Assembly: GCF_020731355.1 (NCBI RefSeq)
Contig: NZ_JAJFZK010000010.1
Coordinates: forward strand, 169,000-228,285
Direction of reading: 5' to 3'
Origin: Bacillus sp. REN16
GTDB taxonomy: Bacteria > Bacillota > Bacilli > Bacillales > Bacillaceae_L
Length of the DNA: 59,286 nt
Part shown: piece by piece, positions 44,019 to 53,286 of the stretch
How the letters are laid out: the number at the start of each line of letters is the position of its first letter
Numbering within the stretch: the stretch's first letter is position 1
The notes under the pieces: model-generated
The model's input: the letters and a program-made list of their open reading frames with translations, nothing else
What the model was told of the DNA's origin: nothing
The model's database searches: none
Position numbers and translations under genes: made by a program

Positions 44019-44699
44019 ATGACAGAATTCAAATGGCATGAGGAAGCGGAAAAACAATGGGATGGTCGGGCCGATTTTTGGAGCAAGCAAAGCCAAGCAA
44101 TGTGGAATTCGGGGAGCCGATCCACGATTATTCCGTTTTTTTCACAGTTCCTGCAAAACGATGCGGTTATTTTAGATGCTGGCTGTGGTGATGGCTATGG
44201 GTCATTTTTGCTTGCAAAACGTGGCTTCCAGGTGGTAGGTGCTGATATTTCAGCTGAAATGATCGAAAAGGCAAATAATCGCAGCCAATATGAAGGCCTA
44301 TCATTTATCCAAGATGATTTGACCTCGCTCCCTTTTGAGGATGAAACATTTTCAGGCATCATGGCAATCAACTCGATTGAGTGGACCGAGAAACCTCTGG
44401 GGGCAATCAATGAAATCAAGCGAGTGACAAAACCGGGTGGTATCCTTTGTGCGGGATTATTGGGACCAACCGCAGGACCCCGGCAAAATGCGTATCCCCG
44501 CTTATATGGCAAAAAAGTTATTCAAAACACGATGATGCCATGGGAATTTGAACAATTGGTCTCAGAAAACGGCTGGAAGGCAGTTGACGGCCAACCGGTC
44601 TATAAAGATGCCGTAAATAAAGAGATGACAAAGGGGCTTCCAAGAGAGCTAAAACAGGCATTATCATTTATGTGGGTGTTTATTTTGAAGAAAAATTAA
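44019..44699 (+). CDS. Class I SAM-dependent methyltransferase
   Basis: A 226-residue Methyltransf_11-type enzyme: motif I 'VILDAGCGDGYGSFLLAKRG' near residues 51-70, acidic loop 'VVGADISAEMIEKA', 'FIQDDLTSLPFEDETFSGIM' and 'KPGGILCAGLLGP' near 148. It acts on an unidentified small molecule. ATG 44019 follows GGAGAGGGTG; the frame extends to 44001 upstream. It is convergent with metA across 30 bases. Confidence 0.88.
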   Translation: MTEFKWHEEAEKQWDGRADFWSKQSQAMWNSGSRSTIIPFFSQFLQNDAVILDAGCGDGYGSFLLAKRGFQVVGADISAEMIEKANNRSQYEGLSFIQDDLTSLPFEDETFSGIMAINSIEWTEKPLGAINEIKRVTKPGGILCAGLLGPTAGPRQNAYPRLYGKKVIQNTMMPWEFEQLVSENGWKAVDGQPVYKDAVNKEMTKGLPRELKQALSFMWVFILKKN

Positions 44700-44729
44700 A
44701 GGTATCTCACGTCGCGAGATACCTTGTTT

Positions 44730-45635
44730 TTAATCCCAATCAAATGGTGTTTCTTGATAAACATAATAATTGAGCCAGTTCGCAAATAGCAGGTATGAGT
44801 GTGATCTCCATGTGTGCATCGGCGGATTAGCGGGGTTATTATTCGGAAAATAATTAACAGGAATAATTTCTTTTCCTTTTGCAAGGTCACGTTCATATTC
44901 CTCTTTTAAGGTATTTACGTCGTATTCAGGGTGACCTGTTAGGAATATCTGCTTCCCATCATTTGAAGCGACTAGACAGACACCAGCATCATCGGAAGCT
45001 GACAATAATGTTAAGCCTTCCGTATTATTAATTTCTTCGAGTGTTACTTCCGTAAAGCGGGAATGTGGAACAAAATACATATCATCAAAACCTCGGACAA
45101 GTTTTACATCCTTATTTACTAAGCGGTGGTGAAACACACCGGTACATTTTTCAGGCAAAGGATATTTTTTGACTTCATAGTGATGGTAGAGTCCAGCTTG
45201 TGCGCCCCAGCAAATATGTAAGGTTGAAGTGACATTTGTTTTCGTCCAATCCATGATTTCCTTTAGCTCTTCCCAATAATTTACATCCTCGAATGAGAGG
45301 TGTTCGATTGGTGCACCTGTAATGATCATTCCATCAAACTTTTTGTGCTTAATGTCAGAAAATGTTGTGTAAAATTTATCAAGATGATTCTTTCCTGTGT
45401 TTTTTGCGACATGAGTTTCCGGGAATAAAAGCGTAATATTCAGCTGCAATGGGGAATTTCCTAGAAGTCTAAGAAGCTGAGTTTCTGTTCGTTCTTTTTC
45501 AGGCATTATGTTCAAGATTACTATATTAAGTGGACGAATATCCTGGCTATAAGCTCGGTCTTCATCCATCACAAATATATTTTCTGATTCCAACACTTCT
45601 TTAGCTGGCAGGTCATGAGGTACATTAATTGGCAA
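44730..45635 (-). CDS. metA: Homoserine O-acetyltransferase MetA
   Basis: A 301-residue enzyme for the first committed step of methionine synthesis. The nucleophile is Cys142 in '[10 protein letters not shown]', and the catalytic His/Glu lie in 'TGHPEYDVN'. Glu111 in 'ITGAPIEHL' is the residue that in B. cereus MetA favours acetyl-CoA over succinyl-CoA, so acetyl transfer is predicted. The start is TTG 45635: it gives [15 protein letters not shown] as in B. subtilis, the exact length of 301, and follows AGGGGG; ATG 45644 is the alternative. No S-box riboswitch is seen upstream. Confidence 0.93.
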   Translation of the reverse strand: MPINVPHDLPAKEVLESENIFVMDEDRAYSQDIRPLNIVILNIMPEKERTETQLLRLLGNSPLQLNITLLFPETHVAKNTGKNHLDKFYTTFSDIKHKKFDGMIITGAPIEHLSFEDVNYWEELKEIMDWTKTNVTSTLHICWGAQAGLYHHYEVKKYPLPEKCTGVFHHRLVNKDVKLVRGFDDMYFVPHSRFTEVTLEEINNTEGLTLLSASDDAGVCLVASNDGKQIFLTGHPEYDVNTLKEEYERDLAKGKEIIPVNYFPNNNPANPPMHTWRSHSYLLFANWLNYYVYQETPFDWD

Positions 45636-45676
45636 TCCTATCATCCCCCTATTAATTAGTGTATCCAGGTCTAGCA

Positions 45677-45706
45677 CAAGCGTCTTGTCGCTTGCGCTTT
45701 TCTGTT
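45677..45706. repeat. Short inverted-repeat hairpin upstream of metA
   Basis: AGCACAAGCG and CGCTTGCGCT pair with one mismatch around a 6-base loop. The GCGCAAGCG motif is the same as the left end of family A at 2301-2310, so it may be a remnant of that repeat. Confidence 0.5.
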
Positions 45707-45885
45707 ATAATTGAAATTTTACAACAATTCGCATATGAATATCAATTAAAAAATCTTTACTCGTTTTTAGCGGTAAAGGATATGGACAAAAAATATCGGG
45801 GTTTCTCTTTTAACCCCTATACAGAATAAGGTAAGATAGAGATGATGAGAATGAATATCCAAAAAGAATCTTGGGGGAATTGTGC

Positions 45886-47574
45886 ATGGAATTATCAACG
45901 AAATATAAGTCTGATATTGAAATTGCTCAAGAGGCTGAGTTAAAGCCAATCAAGGAAATTGTGCAGCAGCTTGATTTACTTGATGAAGAGGTCGAACCCT
46001 ATGGTCATTACAAAGCAAAAATATCCTTGGATGTGATGAAGCGTCTTGAAAAGAAAAACGACGGCAAGGTCATTCTTGTAACATCTATTAACCCAACGCC
46101 AGCAGGTGAAGGAAAATCGACTGTAACGGTGGGGCTTGGACAAGGACTTGCGAAGCTCGGGAAAAATGCGATGATTGCGATGAGAGAGCCATCCCTCGGA
46201 CCAACAATGGGAATTAAAGGCGGTGCAACAGGTGGCGGATATTCACAGGTAATTCCTATGGAAGAGATTAATCTGCATTTTACAGGTGATTTCCATGCAA
46301 TTACAACCGCCAATAACACATTATCTGCCTTAATTGATAACCACATCCATCAAGGAAACGAGCTTCAAATTGATGTAAGACGTGTAACATGGAAACGGGT
46401 TGTCGATTTAAATGACCGTGCACTACGAAACGTAATAGTTGGGCTTGGCGGGCCGGCCCAAGGTGTTCCTCGTGAGGATGGCTTTGATATAACAGTTGCA
46501 TCAGAGATAATGGCGATTTTCTGCCTTGCGACGGATTTACAGGATTTGAAGACCAAATTATCTAAAATTGTAGTAGCTTATAATATACATAAACAACCGG
46601 TTACAGCGAGTGATCTTGGCGCAGAAGGCGCCCTGACGCTTTTATTAAAGGATGCGCTTAAACCAAATTTAGTTCAAACACTTGAACACACACCGGCATT
46701 GATTCACGGTGGACCATTTGCTAATATTGCTCATGGCTGTAATTCGGTTATTGCCACAAAAATGGCTGCAAAATTAGCTGATTATGTGTTAACAGAGGGT
46801 GGATTTGGTGCCGACCTTGGTGCTGAGAAATTTCTTGACATAAAAGCGAGATATGCAGATATTAAGCCAGAGGCTGTTGTGATTGTGGCAACAAACCGTG
46901 CTTTAAAAATGCATGGTGGTGTGGCTAAAGAAAACCTTAAAGAAGAGAATGTAGAAGCTTTGGCTAAAGGCCTAGAGAATTTGCAGAAACATGTAGAAAC
47001 TGTTCAAGCTTTTGGTTTGCCGTTTGTCGTCGCAATCAATCGATTTGTTACAGATACGGAAAAAGAAGTCGAGAAAATTGAATCCTGGTGTGCGGACAAT
47101 TCATATCCAGTTGCCCTTACAGAAGTTTGGGAAAAGGGTGGGGAAGGTGGAATCGAACTGGCCGAAAAGGTGCTAGAGGTAATCGAAACCGGAGAAAATC
47201 ATTTTTCACCGATTTACGAATTATCTGCATCGATTGAAGAAAAAGTAAAAACAATTGCTAAAACAGTTTACGGAGCGAAGGATGTTGAGTTTTCTTCTAA
47301 GGCGAAAAAGCAAATGCTTGATTTCGAGAAATTTGGCTGGGGCAAACTACCAATTTGTATGGCGAAAACACAATACTCACTATCAGATAACCCGACTTTA
47401 CTCGGACGACCTACTGGTTTTACAATTACAATCCGTGAATTCAGACCATCGATTGGAGCAGGTTTTATCGTTGCTTTAACAGGTGAAGTGATGACGATGC
47501 CGGGACTCCCGAAAAAACCGGCGGCACTTAACATGGATGTAACTGAGGACGGAAAAGCAGTCGGACTGTTTTAA
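45886..47574 (+). CDS. fhs: Formate--tetrahydrofolate ligase
   Basis: A 562-residue enzyme that makes 10-formyl-THF from formate, ATP and THF, feeding purine and formyl-Met synthesis. Signatures are the P-loop '[14 protein letters not shown]' near residue 68, '[19 protein letters not shown]' near 100, '[14 protein letters not shown]' and the C-terminal '[12 protein letters not shown]'. ATG 45886 follows TTGGGGGAAT. B. subtilis 168 lacks this gene to my knowledge, so it is a lineage difference. Terminator at 47583-47606. Confidence 0.96.
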   Translation: MELSTKYKSDIEIAQEAELKPIKEIVQQLDLLDEEVEPYGHYKAKISLDVMKRLEKKNDGKVILVTSINPTPAGEGKSTVTVGLGQGLAKLGKNAMIAMREPSLGPTMGIKGGATGGGYSQVIPMEEINLHFTGDFHAITTANNTLSALIDNHIHQGNELQIDVRRVTWKRVVDLNDRALRNVIVGLGGPAQGVPREDGFDITVASEIMAIFCLATDLQDLKTKLSKIVVAYNIHKQPVTASDLGAEGALTLLLKDALKPNLVQTLEHTPALIHGGPFANIAHGCNSVIATKMAAKLADYVLTEGGFGADLGAEKFLDIKARYADIKPEAVVIVATNRALKMHGGVAKENLKEENVEALAKGLENLQKHVETVQAFGLPFVVAINRFVTDTEKEVEKIESWCADNSYPVALTEVWEKGGEGGIELAEKVLEVIETGENHFSPIYELSASIEEKVKTIAKTVYGAKDVEFSSKAKKQMLDFEKFGWGKLPICMAKTQYSLSDNPTLLGRPTGFTITIREFRPSIGAGFIVALTGEVMTMPGLPKKPAALNMDVTEDGKAVGLF

Positions 47575-47582
47575 TTTTAATT

Positions 47583-47606
47583 AAAAGGGAGATAGTCCCC
47601 TTTTTT
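47583..47606 (+). terminator. Terminator after fhs
   Basis: AAAAGGG and CCCCTTTT form a short stem with six terminal Ts. Confidence 0.7.
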
Positions 47607-47623
47607 ATAAAGGAAGGTTTTAC

Positions 47624-48133
47624 ATGTTTGATCCCACTGTATTTGAAAATTTGAAGGTTGTTGTCGAAGGGGCCCTTTATGATTTAGACCTAGAAGGACA
47701 AATTTTGATTGTAGATCGTCAGGATCAGGTCGATATGGCTAAAATGGGCAGGTATTACCAGATTACCTTTAAAGATTTATCCATTGATACAATTCATGTC
47801 TATATTGATTTGAAAATGGACCTCGATAATCTGGTCACAGAACTGCGAAATTTAGACGGAGATCCGGGTTGCATCCTTGAGATTGGCTTTATTTTTAAAT
47901 TGAAATCATTGGATGTTTGCCCTCAGATTAAACAAGTCCTGACCACTATTTGGGGGGGAACAAGGGAAATTAAACAGGAAATTTCGTATCTATACGGCAC
48001 GAAAAATGAGTTCACAAACAATAGTAAAGTTATTTTTCATCGACTAATTCATGAAGGCAATATCGATGATTTACTCCAAATGATTGACTATATCCTTGAG
48101 TCCATTCATCAATTACATAATGTTATCAAATAA
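47624..48133 (+). CDS. Uncharacterised 169-aa protein
   Basis: ATG 47624 after AAGGAAGG. A soluble protein with an N-terminal beta-rich part ('FENLKVVVEGALYDLDLEGQ', 'GRYYQITFKDLSIDTIHVYI') and a helical C-terminus ('EGNIDDLLQMIDYILESIHQ'). No catalytic motif, signal or membrane segment is visible. It lies between fhs and degV with its own weak terminator (GGGGC/GCCTC at about 48134-48157). I do not recognise the family. Confidence 0.7.
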   Translation: MFDPTVFENLKVVVEGALYDLDLEGQILIVDRQDQVDMAKMGRYYQITFKDLSIDTIHVYIDLKMDLDNLVTELRNLDGDPGCILEIGFIFKLKSLDVCPQIKQVLTTIWGGTREIKQEISYLYGTKNEFTNNSKVIFHRLIHEGNIDDLLQMIDYILESIHQLHNVIK

Positions 48134-48259
48134 GGGGCAAAAACAGCCTCTTTTTTCTACATCCAATGGATTAAATTTTCAGATAATTATTCGTTTTCTA
48201 TAATATTGTTATCCTATATATAGTAAAATATATATAATAGCAAAAGAGGGGGCGAAATT

Positions 48260-49105
48260 ATGGGAAAAATCGCTTGGGTTACAGATAGTACAGGATTTTT
48301 AGATGAAGAGCTTTCGCATCATGAGGATATTTACGTCATCCCAATGACAATCTTTTTTGATGAAGAAGAATACCTAGATGGGGTTACGATTACACCTGCA
48401 CAATTTTTTGAACGCTTAAAAACTGCTAAGACCACTCCGAAGACATCACAGCCTTCAATTGGGAGCTTTGTGGAATTATATAATAGTCTTGAAGATCAAT
48501 ATGATGAAATCATCTCTGTTCATATATCTGAAAAATTAAGTGGAACCGTTTCTTCTGCAAGACAAGCTGCCGAATTGGTTAATATTCCTGTAACGGTCAT
48601 CGATTCAAAAATCCTAACGTATCCAATGACAAAATTGTTAAAAGAAGGCATGAAGCTTATACGGGATGGTGGGACATCGAAAGAAGTTGAAAATCATATT
48701 GGCGTCTTAGCTGGGAACCTGGAAACCTATGTTATCATTGGTAGCTTAGAGCAATTACATCGTAGCGGGAGAATGAACACGGCCCAATATTTTCTTGGAA
48801 GCATGCTGCAAATCAAGCCGGTCATACAGATTCTCGATGGTGCTCTGTCTGTCAAAGAAAAAGTTCGTTCGGAAAATAAAGCAACAAGTAAAATACTAGG
48901 TTACTTGAAGGAAGCAATCGCGAAAAATCAGATTGAAGAGGTCCATATTTTATATGGCTTGGACGATTCTAAAACAAAGGACTGGGAACAGCAAATTAGA
49001 GAATTTGCACCAGACACGATTCAAATTAAGGTGTGTCCTCTTGGAGTAGCGATTGGTGTCCATGCTGGTGAAAATACAATCGGGATTAGTTGGATGAATA
49101 AATAA
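48260..49105 (+). CDS. DegV-family fatty-acid-binding protein
   Basis: A 281-residue DegV/FakB-type protein. Landmarks are 'IAWVTDSTGFLDEELS' at the N-terminus, 'TTPKTSQPSIGSF' near residue 62 and 'SEKLSGTVSSARQAAEL' near 91 (head-group binding Ser/Thr), then 'EQLHRSGRMNTAQYFLGSML' near 171. These proteins carry a fatty acid, and FakB members present it to the kinase FakA. ATG 48260 follows GAGGGGGCG. It resembles B. subtilis YitS/DegV, but the exact orthologue is unclear. Confidence 0.9.
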   Translation: MGKIAWVTDSTGFLDEELSHHEDIYVIPMTIFFDEEEYLDGVTITPAQFFERLKTAKTTPKTSQPSIGSFVELYNSLEDQYDEIISVHISEKLSGTVSSARQAAELVNIPVTVIDSKILTYPMTKLLKEGMKLIRDGGTSKEVENHIGVLAGNLETYVIIGSLEQLHRSGRMNTAQYFLGSMLQIKPVIQILDGALSVKEKVRSENKATSKILGYLKEAIAKNQIEEVHILYGLDDSKTKDWEQQIREFAPDTIQIKVCPLGVAIGVHAGENTIGISWMNK

Positions 49106-49106
49106 T

Positions 49107-49352
49107 CTATTTTACTAGCACATACTGAATCTCACTGTGTGATAAAGGTGCAATGGCAGCAATTTTATACCCGATGCTTAAAAATTGGGAGAGTGTTTCT
49201 GCACAATTTGGATTTGGCGGCTCTGTTGGTGCATGAAAGCTCTTATGAAGCAGCAGAAATTGATTGGTGCTCGTGTTACATGTAACCAATACGACATGAC
49301 GTCCATACCATGCTGTTCCAATTTCCCGATGTAGATCATTTGGATGATACAT
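49107..49352 (-). CDS. Uncharacterised 81-aa protein
   Basis: Starts MYHPNDLHREIGTAWYGRHV at ATG 49352, ten bases after AAAGGTGG; longer in-frame starts exist up to 49457 but overlap the ypgQ promoter region. The pattern 'YKIAAIAPLSHSEIQYVLVK' at the C-terminus looks like a real folded protein. It is convergent with degV, one base between stops, without a visible terminator. Family not recognised. Confidence 0.6.
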   Translation of the reverse strand: MYHPNDLHREIGTAWYGRHVVLVTCNTSTNQFLLLHKSFHAPTEPPNPNCAETLSQFLSIGYKIAAIAPLSHSEIQYVLVK

Positions 49353-49489
49353 ATATGTTTTACCACCTTTCATGAGCTGGAGTTTCTCTAGCTTTTTTAT
49401 TTTATGCAAGGTTTTAATTGTGTGCGACAGTATAGTTGCAGCTGTATTATGATACAATGGTTACGATATTGAAGGTAGTGGAGGAAAAA

Positions 49490-50137
49490 ATGGAGCAACA
49501 ACAAATAATTGAAGCAACAACAACGTTTGTAAAAAATATTTTAAAGCATGACAGCAGTGGCCATGATTGGTGGCATATCGAACGCGTCAGAAAAGCTGCA
49601 ATCCAAATTGGCGAATTAGAAAAAGCTGATTTATTCATCATTGAAATGGCGGCATTATTACATGATGTAGCAGATGAAAAATTAAATAATTCGGAAGAAG
49701 AAGGCCTTCGGAATGTCCGTGATTGGCTGTCTTCTTTACATATATCTTTCTTGGAACAAGAGAAAATCCTCGAAATCATATCAACTATGTCCTTTAAGGG
49801 CGGAAATCGCGCTGCAATGAAAACAATTGAAGGACAGGTTGTACAGGACGCGGATCGATTGGATGCAATTGGAGCGATTGGTATTGCCAGAACCTTTGCT
49901 TATGCGGGTTCTCATGGTGATTTAATGTATGACCCTGATCTTCCATATCGTGATAATATGACGAAGGAAGAATACCGAAACGGCAAATCCACAGCAGTCA
50001 ATCATTTTTATGAAAAATTATTAAAATTAAAAGACACTCTCAATACGAACGCAGCAAAAGATGTCGCGCAGGAACGCCATGATTTTATGATAGCGTTTCT
50101 TAATCAATTTTATAAAGAATGGAATGGACAGTTATGA
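49490..50137 (+). CDS. ypgQ: HD-domain phosphohydrolase YpgQ
   Basis: A 215-residue HD-superfamily hydrolase of the YedJ/YpgQ type: 'HDSSGHDWWHIERVRKAA' (first His near residue 25), 'MAALLHDVADEKLNNSEE' (HD pair near 60), 'MSFKGGNRAAMKTIEGQVVQ' and 'DADRLDAIGAIGIARTFAY'. YpgQ is a metal-dependent (d)NTP pyrophosphohydrolase in vitro. ATG 49490 follows GTGGAGG; the frame extends to 49436 without a better site. Its stop overlaps the next start (ATGA). Confidence 0.9.
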   Translation: MEQQQIIEATTTFVKNILKHDSSGHDWWHIERVRKAAIQIGELEKADLFIIEMAALLHDVADEKLNNSEEEGLRNVRDWLSSLHISFLEQEKILEIISTMSFKGGNRAAMKTIEGQVVQDADRLDAIGAIGIARTFAYAGSHGDLMYDPDLPYRDNMTKEEYRNGKSTAVNHFYEKLLKLKDTLNTNAAKDVAQERHDFMIAFLNQFYKEWNGQL

Positions 50138-52020
50138 GGCTTTTAACGGTTGAAAATCTATCAAAAAGCTATGCTGAGAAAACATTGTTTGAGGATATCT
50201 CGTTTAGCATAACGGATAATGAACGGATTGGTATAATTGGTGTTAATGGTACCGGAAAATCAACGCTTTTAAAAATCATAGCAGGTGTCGAAGAGGCTGA
50301 TCATGGGGAAATCACCCATTCAAAGGGATACACCATCAGTTATTTACCACAGCAGCCTGATTTCACGCAAGGCAATACCGTTCTAGATCAAGTCTTCCAG
50401 GGCAATACACCGCTTCTTCGTTTATTGAAGGAATACGAGGAAGCTATGATTCGAATCGAAAAGGATCCGGTAAGTACATCGAATCAGGAAAAGCTATTTG
50501 ATCTACAGCAAAAGATGGATGCCGCAAATGCGTGGGAAGCGAATTCAAACGCAAAGGCTGTGTTGTCCAAGCTAGGGATAACAGATTTTTCCCAAGCTGT
50601 GATGGAGCTTTCTGGTGGACAAAAGAAACGAGTCGCACTTGCTCAAAGCTTAATTGAAGTTCCGGATTTACTAATATTGGATGAGCCAACGAACCATTTA
50701 GATTACGAAACGATTAAGTGGCTTGAGGACTATCTAGCTAAATACAATGGAGCCCTGCTGGTTGTTACGCATGACCGCTACTTCCTCGATCGAGTCACGA
50801 ACCGGATTATTGAGCTTGATGAGGGTAATCTTTATTCCTATACCGGAAACTATAGTAGTTTTTTAGAAGCCAAAGCAATTCGGATTGAGCAGGAGCAGGC
50901 TTCTGAGGTAAAACGTCAAAATTTATACAGACGTGAGCTGGCCTGGATTCGACGCGGTGCTAAGGCAAGGACAACAAAGCAAAAAGCACGGATACAACGT
51001 TTTGATGAAATTGAGAATGCAAAAAAGACGGTGAACACCGATACACTTGATATTTCTGTTGGTGGCAGCAGGCTAGGTAAAAAGGTGATTGAATTAAAGA
51101 ATGTTTCAAAGAGCTTTAGTGGAACGAAAATTCTAAAGGAAGTAGATTTGCTCGTGAAACCAGGTGACCGAATTGGAATTGTGGGTCGTAATGGAAGCGG
51201 GAAATCCACATTATTAAATATTATTGCTGGCAGAATTCCAGTGGATACGGGTGAAATTGAGATAGGTCAAACGGTTAAGCTTGCCTATTATACTCAGGAA
51301 AGCATGGATTTGGACCTTAATAAACGGATGATTGAGTATATTAAGGAAACCGCTGAAATGATTCATACTCTTGATGGAAAAATGATTTCAGCTGCCCAAA
51401 TGCTCGAGCGCTTCTTATTTCCAATGCATACTCATGGTACACCGATTCGCAAGCTTTCCGGTGGGGAACGAAGAAGATTGTATTTATTGAAAATCATTAT
51501 GGGTGAACCGAATGTACTATTATTGGATGAGCCGACGAATGATTTGGATACTCATACTTTAACCGTGCTTGAGGATTATTTGGAGGACTTCCCTGGAGTT
51601 GTAATCACCGTATCACATGATCGCTATTTCTTGGACAAGGTTACAGACCAGCTCCTGGTATTTGAAGAAGGGCATAGGATTTCCACCTATTTTGGTGATT
51701 ATTCAGATTATCTGGAGAAAAGCTCAGTAGAAGCAGCACAAGCCGTACAAAAAGTAAAAGTTGAAAAAACATCCACTGGAGAGACGCAGAAGCCTAAGAA
51801 AAAGAAGCTTTCTTATAAGGATCAGCTTGAATGGGATGAAATTGAAGGAAAAATCGAGGCCCAAGAAGAGAAGGTTGCTGCGCTTGTGAATGAAATAGAA
51901 GCAGCCGGAAGTGACTACCAGAAGGCACAGCAGGCAATGGACGACCATGCGAAGGAATCCGAGGTGCTAGACGAATTATTAGAAAGATGGGCGGAACTAT
52001 CAGAACTCGTAAGTGAATAA
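50134..52020 (+). CDS. yfmR: ABC-F ATPase, YfmR/Uup type
   Basis: A 628-residue soluble protein with two ABC domains: Walker A 'GVNGTGKST' near residue 36 and 'GRNGSGKST' near 351, signatures 'LSGGQKKR' and 'LSGGERRR', and Walker B 'LLILDEPTNHLD' and 'VLLLDEPTNDLD'. An arm/linker with 'RRGAKARTTKQKARIQRF' lies between them, and a C-terminal coiled coil (after residue 540) is rich in Lys/Glu. ABC-F proteins of this type act at the ribosomal E site; B. subtilis YfmR supports EF-P in relieving stalls. ATG 50134 overlaps the ypgQ stop. Confidence 0.88.
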   Translation: MRLLTVENLSKSYAEKTLFEDISFSITDNERIGIIGVNGTGKSTLLKIIAGVEEADHGEITHSKGYTISYLPQQPDFTQGNTVLDQVFQGNTPLLRLLKEYEEAMIRIEKDPVSTSNQEKLFDLQQKMDAANAWEANSNAKAVLSKLGITDFSQAVMELSGGQKKRVALAQSLIEVPDLLILDEPTNHLDYETIKWLEDYLAKYNGALLVVTHDRYFLDRVTNRIIELDEGNLYSYTGNYSSFLEAKAIRIEQEQASEVKRQNLYRRELAWIRRGAKARTTKQKARIQRFDEIENAKKTVNTDTLDISVGGSRLGKKVIELKNVSKSFSGTKILKEVDLLVKPGDRIGIVGRNGSGKSTLLNIIAGRIPVDTGEIEIGQTVKLAYYTQESMDLDLNKRMIEYIKETAEMIHTLDGKMISAAQMLERFLFPMHTHGTPIRKLSGGERRRLYLLKIIMGEPNVLLLDEPTNDLDTHTLTVLEDYLEDFPGVVITVSHDRYFLDKVTDQLLVFEEGHRISTYFGDYSDYLEKSSVEAAQAVQKVKVEKTSTGETQKPKKKKLSYKDQLEWDEIEGKIEAQEEKVAALVNEIEAAGSDYQKAQQAMDDHAKESEVLDELLERWAELSELVSE

Positions 52021-52025
52021 GAAAG

Positions 52026-52050
52026 ATGGCCCGGTCTGGTACCGGGCTCA
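52026..52050. terminator. Terminator between the ABC-F gene and the NlpC/P60 gene
   Basis: GCCCGGT (52029-52035) pairs with ACCGGGC (52041-52047). Short T/A stretches lie on either side of the convergent genes. Confidence 0.75.
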
Positions 52051-52055
52051 TTGCT

Positions 52056-53093
52056 TTACAACCTTTTTGCGCCTATATATCGTGATTGCCAGTAATTAAT
52101 TGTCATATCATCAATACTAATGCCATCGGTCGAGTCTGCATGTATAAATTTATTGTTTCCCAGATATATTCCAGCATGTGACGGACCTGGCTTATACGTT
52201 TGGAAAAAGACAATATCACCAACGCTTGGTGCGGACACATTTGCCCCTTGGCTCCAAATGCCAGGTACCGTACGAGAAATATTCACTCCTTTTTGAGCAA
52301 ATACAAATTGTAAAAATCCGCTACAATCAAATCCATTTGGGGAAGTACCGCCCCAGACATAAGGGACCCCTATATAATTCATCGCAATGGAGATTACACT
52401 AGCATCAACAGGCAATGCTTCAATAGTTTCAGCAGGTAATGACTCTTCGGTTTCGGGAGTTGAAATTGGACTAGGGTGAGCCGTTACAACCGTTGCTTTT
52501 TTGATGGTGAGACCTCTGACATTTTTATTTTTCATAATGTGATCAATCGTTTCGTCTGTTGCTAGCCCATTTGCTTCCAAATTGAACTTCTTTTGATAGG
52601 CCACCACACTGCCTTTTGTGACTGATTCAAATTTCCCATCTATCAAACCATTATAAAATCTTAATTTTTGTAATTTGGTTTGAAGCTGTTTTACCTCGGG
52701 ACCCTCGTCGCCAACTGTATAGAAAGCGGGCTTTGGCTGTATAATGACTTCATTTAATTTTTCTAATGTGGTTTCCCCAGCGATTCCGTCGACCTCAATT
52801 TCATATAACTCTTGGAATCTCCTAACAGCTTCTTGGGTAGAGGCGCCAAAGTGACCATCAATTGTTTCATAGTAAAAATTTAACTTATGTAATTCAAATT
52901 GCAGAAAGCGAACTGGATAGCCAGTGTGACCGTAGCGCAATTCCTTTTTGGTATCGAATTGATAGTTTTTGTCTAGTAATGGATCTAAGTATTGTTTTTC
53001 AGATGCATCTGCAGCAAGTGGGGCGCCAAAGAAAAATCCAGCTGCAAGAGACGTTACGACAATGGCTTCCCGTGTTCCATAGCGTTTTTTCAT
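52056..53093 (-). CDS. Secreted NlpC/P60 peptidoglycan endopeptidase with two PG-binding domains
   Basis: A 345-residue exported hydrolase. Signal peptide residues 1-30 (MKKRYGTREAIVVTSLAAGF, cleavage near ADA-SE). Two PG_binding_1 repeats, about residues 54-115 ('GHTGYPVRFLQFELHKLNFY') and 126-188 ('GDEGPEVKQLQTKLQKLRFY'), precede a linker and the catalytic NlpC/P60 domain with Cys257 ('NGFDCSGF'), His306 ('SHAGIYLG') and His318 ('FIHAD'). It should cleave D-Glu-diaminopimelate bonds in wall stem peptides. ATG 53093 follows AAGGAGGAAC. It is convergent with yfmR. Confidence 0.93.
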   Translation of the reverse strand: MKKRYGTREAIVVTSLAAGFFFGAPLAADASEKQYLDPLLDKNYQFDTKKELRYGHTGYPVRFLQFELHKLNFYYETIDGHFGASTQEAVRRFQELYEIEVDGIAGETTLEKLNEVIIQPKPAFYTVGDEGPEVKQLQTKLQKLRFYNGLIDGKFESVTKGSVVAYQKKFNLEANGLATDETIDHIMKNKNVRGLTIKKATVVTAHPSPISTPETEESLPAETIEALPVDASVISIAMNYIGVPYVWGGTSPNGFDCSGFLQFVFAQKGVNISRTVPGIWSQGANVSAPSVGDIVFFQTYKPGPSHAGIYLGNNKFIHADSTDGISIDDMTINYWQSRYIGAKRL

Positions 53094-53286
53094 TGAAGTT
53101 CCTCCTTGATGTTTGAAAAAGCGAAAGACTGTTCTAAAAATACCACACCCTTATGATATTTAGATAAATAGGATAATATGACATAAAATCTAGTTTTAGT
53201 ACATTAGGCTAGGGTCTATAAATGGAAATTTGGTGATTTCTTGTGCTACAATTATGGTAATTGATTTCGTAGGAGGAGCGGTAGAT

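Noticed and set aside
45871..45886. Longer start for fhs at TTG 45871
   Set aside because: The TTGGGGGAAT stretch is the ribosome binding site; ATG 45886 matches the family N-terminus.
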